Source: an uncultured Oscillibacter sp. (GTDB lineage: Bacteria > Bacillota > Clostridia > Oscillospirales > Oscillospiraceae). From it: a DNA stretch of 19,260 bases. Below are positions 5,803-13,704 of this stretch, one piece after another (within the stretch, counting starts at the first letter, position 1; each line of letters begins with the position of its first letter). The notes beneath the pieces are model-generated. The model was not told the origin of the DNA. It was given only the letters and a program-made list of their open reading frames with translations, and ran no database searches. The DNA is taken from contig NZ_UQXD01000044.1 of NCBI RefSeq assembly GCF_900544955.1, positions 1 to 19,260 on the forward strand, written 5' to 3'. The position numbers and the translations under genes are program-made.

Positions 5803-6702
5803 TCAAATTTTCTCGCTTTTTTTCCGCAGGCCCGCCAGCAGTCCCTCCAGGTCCGCCTTGGTGAAGGTCTGCACGTTGTCGCAGAAGCGGCAGGTCAGCT
5901 CCGCCTGGCCCTGCTCCTCCAAAATCTGCTCCAGCTCCTCCGGCCCCAGGCTGATGAGGGCCCGCTCCATCCGGTCCCGGCTGCAGTCGCACCGGTAGGC
6001 GATGGGGCTCCTCTCCAGAATGTCCAGCTCAAAGTCCGCCAGGGCCGTTTTCAGCATGGCCTCCGGGTCGTCCTTCCCCTTTAGCAGCTCCGTCACGGCG
6101 CCGGCGGCCATCAAGCTGCCCTCCACCCTGGAGATCACGTCCTCCCCGGCGCCGGGGAGGAGCTGGATGAGGTAGCCCCCCGCCGCCAGCACGCTCTGGT
6201 CACGGTCCACCAGGACCCCCAGACCGCAGGCGGTGGGAATCTGCTCCGACTCCACGAAGTAGGCCGCCAGGTCCTCGGCGATCTCTCCGCCCAGCAGGCC
6301 CACGCTGCCCACGTAGGGCTCCTTCATGTGCAGGTCCCGGATGACGGTCAGCGTGCCCGCGCCGCCCACGGCGGCGCCCACGTCCAGCTTGCCGTCGCCG
6401 CGCAGGGGCAGGTCCACCGACGGATTGTCCACCGTGCCCCGGACGTTGCCCAGGTTGTCCGACACCGCCAGAAGGGTGCCCAGAGGGCCGCCGCCCTTGA
6501 TTTGCAGCGTCAAACTGGCGCCGTCCCCCTTCAGGGCGTTGCCCATCATGGAACAGGCCGCCAGCGTCCGCCCCAGGGCCGCCGTGGCCACCGGAAGCGT
6601 CCGGTGAATCTGCCGCGCCCGCTCCGTCAACTCCCGGGTGGACACCGCCGCCGCCTTCACAAGGCCGTCTTTGCTGATGGCCCGCACCAACTGATCGCTC
6701 AT
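5803..6702 (-). CDS. hslO: Hsp33 redox-regulated chaperone
   Basis: This is a cytoplasmic holdase that is activated when oxidation releases zinc from its C-terminal cysteines. It is 299 residues, normal family length. The N-terminal domain carries typical Hsp33 motifs (IKGGGPLG, GTVDNP, GSVGLLGGEIAED). The zinc switch is present as C238-x-C240 and C271-x2-C274 (CDCS, CRFC), so the protein should be redox responsive. The ATG at 6702 follows AAAGGAG, which overlaps the TAA of the methyltransferase gene 13 bases upstream, indicating coupled translation. It is the last gene of the yerC / methyltransferase / hslO operon. The link with an anaerobe's oxidative stress response is inference. Confidence 0.97.
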   Translation of the reverse strand: MSDQLVRAISKDGLVKAAAVSTRELTERARQIHRTLPVATAALGRTLAACSMMGNALKGDGASLTLQIKGGGPLGTLLAVSDNLGNVRGTVDNPSVDLPLRGDGKLDVGAAVGGAGTLTVIRDLHMKEPYVGSVGLLGGEIAEDLAAYFVESEQIPTACGLGVLVDRDQSVLAAGGYLIQLLPGAGEDVISRVEGSLMAAGAVTELLKGKDDPEAMLKTALADFELDILERSPIAYRCDCSRDRMERALISLGPEELEQILEEQGQAELTCRFCDNVQTFTKADLEGLLAGLRKKSEKI

Positions 6703-6715
6703 GCTCGTCTCTCCT

Positions 6716-7462
6716 TTATTCCGCCGGCCGGACCGCCGTCACGATCCACCGGTCCTCGTCCTCTCTCGGGGGGCGGGACGTGAGGTCCCCGGAGAGGGTG
6801 ATCTCCCCAAAGCCCGCCTCCCGCAAACAGGCCTCCAGCTGCTCCGCCGTCCAGGCCCGCTCCCGGTGCTCCTCAAACTCCCGGTCCCAGGCGCCGTCCT
6901 CCCGGAGGCGGAACAAATCCACCTGGTAGGTACACACCTGGGTCCGTTGGGAGAAAAAGGTCCGCCACACGCAGACGCTCTCCTCCGTCTCGTCCATATA
7001 CAGCTGCCCGTCCATCCGCCGCAGTTTCCAGGGGGTGTTCACGTCAAAGAGGAACAGCCCGCCGGGCCGCAGCCACCGGTAAACCCGGCGGAAGGTCTCC
7101 CGCAAGTCCCGCTCCCGGGTGAGGTAGTTCAGGGAGTCCAGGGTGGACACGGCGGCGTCCACCGGCCGGAGCAGCCGCAGCCGGGGCATGGCCTGGTGCA
7201 GGAACAAAGGCGGCTGCCCGGGAAGGGCCGCCGCTTTTGCCATGGCCTGGGTCAGCATCTCCTCGGAGCCGTCGGTGGCGGTGACCTGATAGCCCCGCTC
7301 CGCCAGCAGGCAGGCGATGGTGCCGGTGCCGCAGGCCAGGTCCAGCACCGTCTGCGCGCCCCGCCGGCGGAGCTGCCGGTCCAGAAACGCCGCCCGCCGG
7401 CGGTAGCTGCCGTCGGCCATCAGGGCGTCGTAGCTGCCGGCCAGGGCGCCGTAGCTGCTCAT
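6716..7462 (-). CDS. Class I SAM-dependent methyltransferase
   Basis: This is a 248-residue cytoplasmic methyltransferase of unknown substrate. Motif I is clear at residues 39-48 (VLDLACGTGT), followed by the acidic ribose-binding strand (TATDGSEEML, 61-70) and a post-motif strand LRPGGLFLFDVNT near 140. The frame is open much further upstream, but the ATG at 7462 is chosen because it overlaps the yerC stop as ATGA and has AAGGAG nine bases before it. The segment near the C-terminus (YQVDLFRLREDGAW, then EEHRERAWTAEQLEACLREAGF) resembles bacterial methyltransferases annotated only by fold. The ATGA overlap shows it is cotranslated with yerC. Confidence 0.92.
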   Translation of the reverse strand: MSSYGALAGSYDALMADGSYRRRAAFLDRQLRRRGAQTVLDLACGTGTIACLLAERGYQVTATDGSEEMLTQAMAKAAALPGQPPLFLHQAMPRLRLLRPVDAAVSTLDSLNYLTRERDLRETFRRVYRWLRPGGLFLFDVNTPWKLRRMDGQLYMDETEESVCVWRTFFSQRTQVCTYQVDLFRLREDGAWDREFEEHRERAWTAEQLEACLREAGFGEITLSGDLTSRPPREDEDRWIVTAVRPAE

Positions 7463-7755
7463 TTCTTCCGCTCCTTGGTCCGCTGAAAGATCTTGGCATA
7501 GGCGCCGGTACCGTAGCTCAGCGACCGGTTCACCCGGCTGATGGTGGCGCTGGAGGCCCCGGTGCGCTCCAGAATCTCGTTGTAAATCATCCCGTCGTCC
7601 AGCAGGGAGGCCACCTCGAAGCGCTGCTCCATGGACCGCAGCTCCGACACGGTGCACAGGTCCTGGAAAAAGTCGTAGCACTCCTGCTCGTCCTTCAGCT
7701 GCAAAATGGCCTTGTACAGCTGATCGTTCTTCTCTTTCTTGCCGATTTTGACCAT
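7459..7755 (-). CDS. yerC: YerC/YecD family TrpR-like DNA-binding protein
   Basis: This small (98 residues) cytoplasmic helical protein belongs to the family related to the Trp repressor. The signature is ELRSMEQRFEVASLLDDG, then YNEILERTGASSATISRVNR, a helix-turn-helix with a TrpR-like recognition helix. The ATG at 7755 is preferred because AAAGGG lies about 10 bases upstream; a TTG at 7773 would add six residues. It is the first gene of the operon, under the promoter at 7813-7841. The target operator and ligand are unknown. In Bacillus the homologue is a putative regulator, so control of this operon by its own product is only a guess. Confidence 0.92.
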   Translation of the reverse strand: MVKIGKKEKNDQLYKAILQLKDEQECYDFFQDLCTVSELRSMEQRFEVASLLDDGMIYNEILERTGASSATISRVNRSLSYGTGAYAKIFQRTKERKK

Positions 7756-7771
7756 ATCTAAGCCCTTTCTC

Positions 7772-7794
7772 AAAAAGCCGCAAAAATGGGCGGC
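7772..7794 (-). other. Small hairpin with T-run in the yerC leader
   Basis: GCCGC (7794-7790) pairs with GCGGC (7781-7777) across an 8-nt loop and is followed by TTTTT (7776-7772), just upstream of the yerC ribosome site. The 5-bp stem is short for an intrinsic terminator but could attenuate transcription. Confidence 0.35.
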
Positions 7795-7812
7795 ACATCG
7801 TCCTCTGTTTTG

Positions 7813-7841
7813 ATTTTAGCATTGTACTGCGTGAAAGTAAA
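7813..7841 (-). promoter_or_regulatory. Promoter of yerC-methyltransferase-hslO operon
   Basis: On the minus strand, TTTACT (7841-7836), a 17-bp spacer and TAAAAT (7818-7813), with an extended TGC just before the -10, lie about 50 bases before the yerC start. The rest of the divergent 7774-7955 gap shows no convincing plus-strand promoter for the next gene. Confidence 0.7.
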
Positions 7842-7955
7842 GGGCCTTTCCCGCAAAATTTTTCACGCTTTAAAGCACGGCCGTCTTCCGCACCCCCCGC
7901 CGCCTCTCGGCATAGGCTGGAGCAAAGGGAATTTCCAGGGAGAGGAGTTCGTTCC

Positions 7956-8660
7956 ATGAAAAAAGGTCTGGCAGAGCTGCATACGGAGCCCTTCACGGCG
8001 GAGCGGGAGTGGGCCGTGGAGGGCATTCCCGTTCTCACGGCGTCGGTGTCCCTGCCCCAGCCGGTGGGGGAGGAGGGGGGCGTCTCCCGGCGCATCCGGC
8101 GGTACTACCGCCTCCAGTGCCGGGCCTTTCTGCGGTACTGTGAGCTGTTCCTCCTGCCCTGGGCGGCGGAGGCGTATCGGGCGGCCCTGGCGGCCAGCGC
8201 CCCCCTGCCCTGCTTCCGGGCGGAGCTGAGCTACCGCGTCACCTACAACCAGGGCGGGCTGTGGAGCCTGTACACCCAGTCCCGGGAGGTGACGGTGCCG
8301 GGACAGACCCTGGTGACCCGCCGGGGGGACACCTGGGACCTGGGTACTGGGTATCCGGCGGCCCCGGCCGCCTTCTTCCAGCCCCGGACCCCCTGGAAGC
8401 GGCGGCTGCTGGCCGCGGCGGCGGCGGAGATCCAGCGCCAGGAGGCGGCCGGGACGGCCCGCTACCGGGAGGACTGGAGGCGGCGGCTGCGGCGGGCCTT
8501 CAACCCCCAGAACTTCTATCTCACCGACCAGGGTCTGGTGTTCTTCTTTCCCATGTACGCCCTGGCCCCGGCGGTGGAGGGCGTGCCCGCCTTTCTCCTG
8601 CCCTACGGCAGCGAGGGGCTGCGGCAGCTCGCCCCGGAGGGGGAGGCCCCGGCACCCTGA
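7956..8660 (+). CDS. DUF3298/DUF4163-type protein (RsiV C-terminal-like)
   Basis: This 234-residue protein resembles the extracellular part of RsiV-like anti-sigma factors and the PdaC DUF4163-DUF3298 pair, but has no membrane segment or signal peptide. Residues about 95-115 (ELSYRVTYNQGGLWSLYTQS) fit the DUF4163 core. The TWDLGTGYPAAPAAFF stretch (about 127-142) and the ending FYLTDQGLVFFFPMYALAP with FLLPYG fit DUF3298. The ATG at 7956 follows GAGGAG at 7942-7947. Family members often bind lysozyme or sense cell wall, but a soluble version without an anchor has no assigned role. It stands alone, converging on the symporter gene. The family call is from motifs only. Confidence 0.75.
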   Translation: MKKGLAELHTEPFTAEREWAVEGIPVLTASVSLPQPVGEEGGVSRRIRRYYRLQCRAFLRYCELFLLPWAAEAYRAALAASAPLPCFRAELSYRVTYNQGGLWSLYTQSREVTVPGQTLVTRRGDTWDLGTGYPAAPAAFFQPRTPWKRRLLAAAAAEIQRQEAAGTARYREDWRRRLRRAFNPQNFYLTDQGLVFFFPMYALAPAVEGVPAFLLPYGSEGLRQLAPEGEAPAP

Positions 8661-8696
8661 GCCGCCGGGGCGGAACACAGGCATTCCCGCCGCGGC

Positions 8697-8741
8697 AAAA
8701 GCGCCGCCCGCCCATCGCTGTGATGGGCGGGCGGCGCTTTT
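8697..8741. terminator. Bidirectional intrinsic terminator
   Basis: A perfect 20-bp stem (8697-8716 with 8722-8741) with a 5-nt loop begins with AAAA and ends with TTTT, so it works on either strand. It lies between the convergent stops at 8660 (+) and 8768 (-). Confidence 0.93.
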
Positions 8742-8767
8742 CATCGGGTCCGGGCGGGGGAGGCGGC

Positions 8768-10165
8768 TCACTTGGCCGCCTTCTCCCCCACGGCGCACCG
8801 CACCACCATGCCGGTGAGGGCAAAGAGGGCGATGGCGTTGGGAATGACCATCAGCTGGTTGAACATGTCGGACAGCTCCCACACCAGGTCGTTGGAGGCC
8901 AGGGTGCCCAGGAAGACGAACACCAGGGCGATGACGGTGTAGACCACGGTACAGGTCTTGGTGGACTTCCGGCCGAAGAGGTACACCGCGTTGATCTTGC
9001 CGAAGAGGTTCCAGCCCAGGATGGTGGAGAAGGCGAAGAAGAACAGGCAGATGGCCACGAAGGCGGCGCCCAGCCCCTCCCCGAAGACCACGCCGAAGGC
9101 GGTCTGGGCCAGGTTGGCCTTGCCGATGGTCTCGGTGACGGCGCCGGTGTAACCGTGCTCCAGAATGCCGCCGGGGGTGTAGAGGGTGGAGATGATGACC
9201 AGGGCGTTGAGGGTCAGCACCACGAAGGTGTCGATGAACACGCCGACCATGGCCACCACGCCCTGGTCGTGGGGGGTGGCGACGTTGGCCAGGGCGTGGG
9301 CGTGGGGGGTGGAGCCCATGCCGGCCTCGTTGGAGAACAGGCCTCGCTTGGCGCCCTGGCTGAGAGCGATCTTCAGCGCGGCGCCGAAGCCGCCGCCGAT
9401 GATGGCCTGGGGCTGGAAGGCGTACTTGAAGATCATGCCGAAGGTGGCGGGGACATACTGGATGCGCATCACCAGCACCGCCAGGCCCCCCAGGATGAAC
9501 AGCGCCGCCATGATGGGCACCACCTTCTCCGTGACGGAGGCCAGGCGCTGCACGCCGCCCAGGAAGATCACGGCGCAGATGGCCACCAGCGCCACGCCCA
9601 CGATCCAGGACGGGATGCCGAAGGCGGTTTCAAAGGTGGAGCCGATGGAGTTGGACTGGACCATGCAGCCGAAAAAGCCCAGGGCCAGGATGATGGCCAC
9701 GGCGAAGAAGCCCGCCAGGAATTTGCCGAAGCCGCCGCGGAAGGCGGTGGTGATGTAGTACACGGGGCCGCCGTGGATGCTGCCGTCCTCTTTCTTCACC
9801 CGGGTCTGCTGGGCCAGGGTGGCCTCGGCATAGATGGTGGCCATGCCGAAGAAGGCGATGATCCACATCCAGAAGATGGCGCCGGGGCCGCCGGTGAGGA
9901 TGGCGCCGCTGGCGCCCACGATGTTGCCGGTGCCCACCTGGGCGGCGATGGCGGTGGCCAGGGCCTGGAAGGAGCTCATGCCGTTCTTCTGCTTGCGGCC
10001 GTTGAGGGACAGGCTGCCGAAGACCCGTTTCATCCCCTCGCCGAAGCAGCGGACCTGCACGAAGCGGGTCTTGACGGTGTACCACAGGCCCACGGCCAGC
10101 AGCAGCGCAACCAGGATATAGTCGGACAGATACGCGTTGACGGTTTGCACGATTGACAGTAACAT
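8768..10165 (-). CDS. AGCS-family sodium:alanine/glycine symporter
   Basis: This 465-residue polytopic membrane protein imports alanine or glycine with sodium. Family marks are QVGTGNIVGASGA (GTGN at 78-81), PGAIFWMW, and FSNEAGMGSTPHAHA in the middle. Many hydrophobic segments follow, as usual for the ~10-11 TM AGCS fold. The frame extends to 10261, but that part would translate the riboswitch platform. The ATG at 10165 is chosen for its GGAGGGG (10178-10172). The glycine riboswitch directly upstream points to glycine as an inducer and likely substrate. The gene ends at a bidirectional terminator and appears monocistronic. Confidence 0.96.
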   Translation of the reverse strand: MLLSIVQTVNAYLSDYILVALLLAVGLWYTVKTRFVQVRCFGEGMKRVFGSLSLNGRKQKNGMSSFQALATAIAAQVGTGNIVGASGAILTGGPGAIFWMWIIAFFGMATIYAEATLAQQTRVKKEDGSIHGGPVYYITTAFRGGFGKFLAGFFAVAIILALGFFGCMVQSNSIGSTFETAFGIPSWIVGVALVAICAVIFLGGVQRLASVTEKVVPIMAALFILGGLAVLVMRIQYVPATFGMIFKYAFQPQAIIGGGFGAALKIALSQGAKRGLFSNEAGMGSTPHAHALANVATPHDQGVVAMVGVFIDTFVVLTLNALVIISTLYTPGGILEHGYTGAVTETIGKANLAQTAFGVVFGEGLGAAFVAICLFFFAFSTILGWNLFGKINAVYLFGRKSTKTCTVVYTVIALVFVFLGTLASNDLVWELSDMFNQLMVIPNAIALFALTGMVVRCAVGEKAAK

Positions 10166-10178
10166 TGGTTTCCCCTCC

Positions 10179-10211
10179 AAAAAAAATAACGGAACAGCCG
10201 CAGCCGCTCCG
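10179..10211 (-). terminator. Riboswitch expression-platform terminator
   Basis: On the minus strand, 10211-10190 folds into a 9-bp stem (two G-U pairs) with a UGCG tetraloop, followed by TTA and then eight Ts (10186-10179), immediately before the GGAGGGG of the symporter. It fits transcriptional control by the glycine aptamers. The competing antiterminator was not resolved by eye. Confidence 0.75.
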
Positions 10212-10260
10212 AAAAAGAAAGCACAGGTGCCCGCAGGCATGCTCCGCCCGCGGTTCCCCA

Positions 10261-10418
10261 CTCTGTCCTTTTACCTGAGAGATTCAGCGGCAGCGCCGCC
10301 TTGCACCTTCGGTCCTCATGATTGAGCTTCTCCAGAGCCACATCCATTCCTAGTCCTCACCCGTCCGCCGGGTGCCTGAGAGTTTTACTCCTTCGGCAGG
10401 CTTTCGCCATTCCCCTAG
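10261..10418 (-). promoter_or_regulatory. Tandem glycine riboswitch
   Basis: Two glycine aptamers lie in series in the symporter leader. The first spans about 10418-10350 and includes the conserved ACTCTCAGGCA. The second spans about 10337-10261 and includes CTCTCAGGTAAAAGGACAGAG in part, with P1 formed by CTCTG (10337-10333) and CAGAG (10265-10261). A linker of about 12 bases joins them. Known behaviour of the class: glycine binding usually turns on cleavage-system or transporter genes. Here it precedes a terminator at 10179-10211, so an on-switch for import/catabolism or an off-switch are both possible; direction is not readable by eye. Confidence 0.95.
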
Positions 10419-10451
10419 AAACTTCATCTGCCTGTATCCAATTGTGCTATC

Positions 10452-10480
10452 ACCTTACCATGCCCCGCCGGGATTGTCAA
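10452..10480 (-). promoter_or_regulatory. Promoter of riboswitch-symporter transcript
   Basis: The minus strand has a perfect TTGACA (10480-10475), a 17-bp spacer and TAAGGT (10457-10452), preceded by an extended TGG. The predicted start is about 10445, some 27 bases before the first aptamer. Confidence 0.75.
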
Positions 10481-10499
10481 TAGCATTTTTCGACAGTCT

Positions 10500-10561
10500 G
10501 TCCGTCCCAGGGGGACGGACGGCCTCTTCCAGGCAGACAGCCGGGGGGCCTCCGCCCCCCG
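10500..10561. other. Two GC-rich hairpins between UPF0597 gene and riboswitch promoter
   Basis: Perfect stems of 8 bp (10542-10549 with 10554-10561) and 9 bp (10500-10508 with 10512-10520) lie after the stop of the UPF0597 gene. Neither is followed by a T-run on the minus strand. They may terminate poorly or stabilise the 3' end of the long operon. Confidence 0.55.
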
Positions 10562-10566
10562 CTTGC

Positions 10567-11841
10567 TCACTGGCCCACCATGATCTCCAGAATCTCCTCG
10601 TCGGTGCGGCGCATCCCCTGCCGGGCCAGCCGTCCCACGTTGCCGATGGTGTTCTCCACGCCCTTGCAGACGATGCCCTCCCCGTCCACAAACTGGTGGC
10701 CTCCCCGGCAGTACATGTGGTAGCCCATCAGCCCCGCGTCCACGGCGGCGGCGATCTTGGCGGCGCAGGAGGGCTTGGCCCCGTCGCAGATCATGCCGGA
10801 GCAGATGGCCAGGGTGTTGGCGATGGTGTGGGCGATGACCTTGTACCCGCCGCCCTGGAGGTAGGCGACGCCCGCCGCCGCGCCGCACCCGGCGCTGACG
10901 GCGCCGCAGAAGGCGGACAGCCGCCCGATGCCGGTCTTCTGGTGGATGGTCACCAGGTCCGCCACCGCCAGGGCCCGGTGGAGCAGCTCCTCGGAGCTGC
11001 CCAGCGCCCGGGCGTACTCGATCACCGGCAGAGAGGCGGTCATGCCCTGGTTGCCGCTGCCGGAGACGATGACCACCGGCAGCTCGCAGCCGCTCATCCG
11101 GGCGTCGGACCCGGCGGCGGCCGCCGCCTTGGCCCGCACCGCCACGCCGTCGCCGTACGTGTCCAGCAGGGTCCGGCCGATCTCGGCCCCCCAGCCGCCC
11201 TTCAGCCCCTCGGCGGCGATGGCGCTGTTATAGGCGATCTGCCGCCCCAGCACCGCGGCGGTGTCCCGGACGTCCAGGCAGTCGGCAAAGCGGACGATCT
11301 CCTCCACGCTGAGCACGGAGCGGTCCGTCTGCTCCCCCCGGCTGCCGGCGGACGTCCCCTGAAAGAGCACCTCCTCGTCCCGCTGGACGCGGACGATGTT
11401 GGTGTGGCTGTCCGCGATCTCGCAGCAGGCGGAGTGGCCCGCCGCCTCCACCGTCACGTTGATGAAGAACACCCGGTCCCCGGTGGCAGCCACCACCCGG
11501 ATGGGACAGCGCTCCAGCAGCTCCCGGATGGCGGCGGCGCCCTCCGCCGTCACCTGGGAGAGCACCTCCAGCTCCAGCTCCGGCCGGCCCGCCGCCAAAC
11601 CCGCCGCAGCGGCGGCCTCGATGCCCTTGAGGCCGCCGGTGTTGGGCACCGTCACGGCCTTCACGTTTTTGAGAATGTTGCCGCTGACCTCCACCCGGCA
11701 CTGCCGGGGCGCCGCGCCCAGGGCCTCCCGGGCCCGGGCCGCCGCCAGGGCGATGGCGATGGGCTCCGTACAGCCCAGGGCGGGGATCAGCTCCTCCTGC
11801 AAAATCCGCACGTAGCTCTCATAATGGGGCGTTTTTTCCAT
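10567..11841 (-). CDS. UPF0597 family: L-cysteine desulfidase / serine dehydratase-like
   Basis: This 424-residue cytoplasmic iron-sulfur enzyme is expected to eliminate H2S or water from cysteine or serine, giving pyruvate and ammonia. Signatures are LGCTEPIAIA (C24), SGNILKNV, SGSGNQGMTASLPVIEYA and CSGMICDGAKPSC. C24, C312, C352 and C359 have the spacing I recall for the four iron-sulfur ligands of archaeal CdsB, so activity is likely retained. It is homologous to enterobacterial CyuA (YhaM). The ATG at 11841 follows AAGGAGG. It lies 51 bases after the ZIP transporter gene and seems to close the operon that starts at ymdB. The next transcript downstream is the glycine-controlled symporter. 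Substrate choice cannot be read from sequence. Confidence 0.9.
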   Translation of the reverse strand: MEKTPHYESYVRILQEELIPALGCTEPIAIALAAARAREALGAAPRQCRVEVSGNILKNVKAVTVPNTGGLKGIEAAAAAGLAAGRPELELEVLSQVTAEGAAAIRELLERCPIRVVAATGDRVFFINVTVEAAGHSACCEIADSHTNIVRVQRDEEVLFQGTSAGSRGEQTDRSVLSVEEIVRFADCLDVRDTAAVLGRQIAYNSAIAAEGLKGGWGAEIGRTLLDTYGDGVAVRAKAAAAAGSDARMSGCELPVVIVSGSGNQGMTASLPVIEYARALGSSEELLHRALAVADLVTIHQKTGIGRLSAFCGAVSAGCGAAAGVAYLQGGGYKVIAHTIANTLAICSGMICDGAKPSCAAKIAAAVDAGLMGYHMYCRGGHQFVDGEGIVCKGVENTIGNVGRLARQGMRRTDEEILEIMVGQ

Positions 11842-11892
11842 AGGACTCCCTCCTTGCCGGGCTTCGCCGGCCTCGCTCCGCCGCCGGGCGCC

Positions 11893-12687
11893 TCAGCCCA
11901 GCAGCACATCCAGCAGCATCATGACCAGAAAGCCCGCCATCACGCTGGCGGTGCCGGCGTGGGAGTGCTCCCCCAACTGGGCCTCCGGAATCAGCTCCTC
12001 CACCACCACGTAGATCATAGCCCCGGCGGCAAAGGACAAAATCCAGGGCATGACGCCGGCCACGCTGCCCGCCACCAGCACCGTCAGCAGGCCGAACAGC
12101 GGCTCCACCACGCCGCTGGCGGCGCCGCAGAGGAAGGCCTTTCCCGTCCCCACGCCCTGGGACTTCATGGGCAGCGACACCGCCGCCCCCTCCGGAAAGT
12201 TTTGCAGCCCCATGCCGATGGCCAGCGCCACCGCCCCCGCCAGGGCGCCGGGCGCTGTGTCCCGGGCCGCCACGGAGAAGCTCAGCCCCACGGCCATGCC
12301 CTCCGGAATGTTGTGCAGCGTCACCGCCAGAACAATCATGGTGGTGCGCTTCCAGTGGGCGGGCAGGCCCTCGGCCTCGCTGCTGCCGATGTGCAGGTGG
12401 GGCAGCAGGCCGTCCAGCAGCATCAAAAAGAGGCCGCCCAGGATGAAGCCGCCGCCCACCGGCGCCAGCACCCCCTGTCCCGCTGCCTCCGCCATATCCA
12501 TGGCGGGGATCAGCAGCGACCACACCGACGCGGCGATCATCACCCCGGCGGCAAATCCCAGGAACACCTTCTGCGTGGTGTGGGACATCTCCTTGCGGAA
12601 GAAAAACACCGTGGCCGCACCCAGCACCGTGGCAAGGCAGGTAAAGCCCGTGCCCAGGGCGGCGTACAGCAATTCCTTTTCCAGCAT
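11893..12687 (-). CDS. ZIP-family divalent metal transporter
   Basis: This 264-residue membrane protein takes up zinc, iron or similar divalent metals. The two metal-site helices read HNIPEG (125-130) and QNFPEG (162-167), with EELIPEA near the C-terminus. This is the GufA-like bacterial ZIP pattern, with about eight hydrophobic segments. A His-containing loop (PHLHIGSSEAEG) lies between TM3 and TM4. The ATG at 12687 has GGGGAGGAG just upstream and follows the asparaginase stop by 16 bases. It may supply metal to neighbouring metalloenzymes such as the SbcD-like nuclease and YmdB; this is inference. Confidence 0.94.
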   Translation of the reverse strand: MLEKELLYAALGTGFTCLATVLGAATVFFFRKEMSHTTQKVFLGFAAGVMIAASVWSLLIPAMDMAEAAGQGVLAPVGGGFILGGLFLMLLDGLLPHLHIGSSEAEGLPAHWKRTTMIVLAVTLHNIPEGMAVGLSFSVAARDTAPGALAGAVALAIGMGLQNFPEGAAVSLPMKSQGVGTGKAFLCGAASGVVEPLFGLLTVLVAGSVAGVMPWILSFAAGAMIYVVVEELIPEAQLGEHSHAGTASVMAGFLVMMLLDVLLG

Positions 12688-12703
12688 GTCTCGTCTCCTC
12701 CCC

Positions 12704-13699
12704 TCAGGTCTCGGCGGGCCACAGGATGTCCCGGGCCACCGGCGTGTAGAACAGCCGCTCCACCGCCTCCCGCTCCCGGGTCCGGCCCAGAATCCACATC
12801 AGCTTCGCCACCACCGCCTCGGTGGTCATGTCGTAGGCCTCCAGCACCTGGCAGTCGCTTTTCAGCCGAAAGCCCACGTGGTACACGCCCAAGTCGCTGC
12901 CCTCATTGGCCACCTGGGTGGTGAGGACCACGAATTTCCCCGCCGCCGTCCAGCGGCGGACGCACTCGTAAAACCCGCCCTCCTCCGGCAGGCCGCCCAC
13001 GCCGAAACTCTCGATGATGAGGGCGTCGCTGCGCTGCAGCAAAAAATCCGCCTGGGCCCGGTCCGCCCCGGGCACCAGCTTCAAAAGGGCCACGCGGGTG
13101 TCCAGCGCGTCGTAGAACACCGGCGCGGCGGCGCAGTCCTGGCGGATATACCGCAGCAGCACCCCGTCCCGCAGAACCCCCAGGTCGGGGTAGTTGATGC
13201 TGGAGAAGGCTTGGAAGCTCTTGGACCGGGTCTTTCTGGCCCGGGTGCCCAAAATCACCCGGCTGTTGAACACGATGGACACCCCGGGCATGTCCTCCGC
13301 CGCGCAGCGGAAGGCGTCCGTCAAATTGATCTTGGAGTCCGTGGAATCGAAGCCGATGGGCTTCTGGGCTCCGGTGAGGACGATGGGTTTGGGGCTCTGC
13401 TGGATGAGGTAGCTCAGCGCCGCCGCCGTGTAGGCCATGGTGTCGGTGCCGTGGGTGAGCACGAAGCCGTCGTAGCCGTCGTAGTGGTCCCGGATGCACC
13501 GGGCCATCTCCAGCCAGTGGGCCGGGGTGATGTTGGTGCTGTCCAGGTTCAGCAGCTGGAGGCAGTCCGCCTCGCAGACGGCGGAGAGGGCGGGCAGGTG
13601 GGACAGGAGCTGCTCCGTGGTCAGCTCCGGCGCCAGGCCGTTTTCCGTCACCTCGGAGGCGATGGTGCCCCCGGTGCCGATCAGTAAAATCCGCTTCAT
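12704..13699 (-). CDS. ansA: L-asparaginase, cytoplasmic type I
   Basis: This 331-residue cytoplasmic enzyme hydrolyses asparagine to aspartate and ammonia. The nucleophile region GTGGTIAS is at 8-15 (Thr12) and the second catalytic motif THGTDTMAYTA at 82-92. RARKTRSKSFQAFSSINYPDLG in part corresponds to the RxTK...FDAFxSPNYPxLG segment of type I enzymes. No signal peptide is present, which separates it from periplasmic type II. The open frame extends upstream to 13798, but the ATG at 13699 starts exactly at the conserved N-terminus and lies five bases after the upstream stop. It is cotranscribed with the SbcD-like and ZIP genes. Confidence 0.95.
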   Translation of the reverse strand: MKRILLIGTGGTIASEVTENGLAPELTTEQLLSHLPALSAVCEADCLQLLNLDSTNITPAHWLEMARCIRDHYDGYDGFVLTHGTDTMAYTAAALSYLIQQSPKPIVLTGAQKPIGFDSTDSKINLTDAFRCAAEDMPGVSIVFNSRVILGTRARKTRSKSFQAFSSINYPDLGVLRDGVLLRYIRQDCAAAPVFYDALDTRVALLKLVPGADRAQADFLLQRSDALIIESFGVGGLPEEGGFYECVRRWTAAGKFVVLTTQVANEGSDLGVYHVGFRLKSDCQVLEAYDMTTEAVVAKLMWILGRTREREAVERLFYTPVARDILWPAET

Positions 13700-13704
13700 C
13701 CGCC

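Noticed and set aside
8261..10156. Plus-strand 631-codon open frame opposite the symporter
   Set aside because: It is Gly/His/Asp-rich low-complexity sequence caused by the GC-rich codons of the real minus-strand gene; no start signal or family features.
10372..12924. Plus-strand 850-codon open frame
   Set aside because: It runs antisense through the riboswitch, the UPF0597 gene and the ZIP gene, which have strong motifs and ribosome sites. It is a GC shadow.
12050..13687. Plus-strand 545-codon open frame
   Set aside because: Antisense to the ZIP and asparaginase genes; composition typical of antisense GC-rich shadow.
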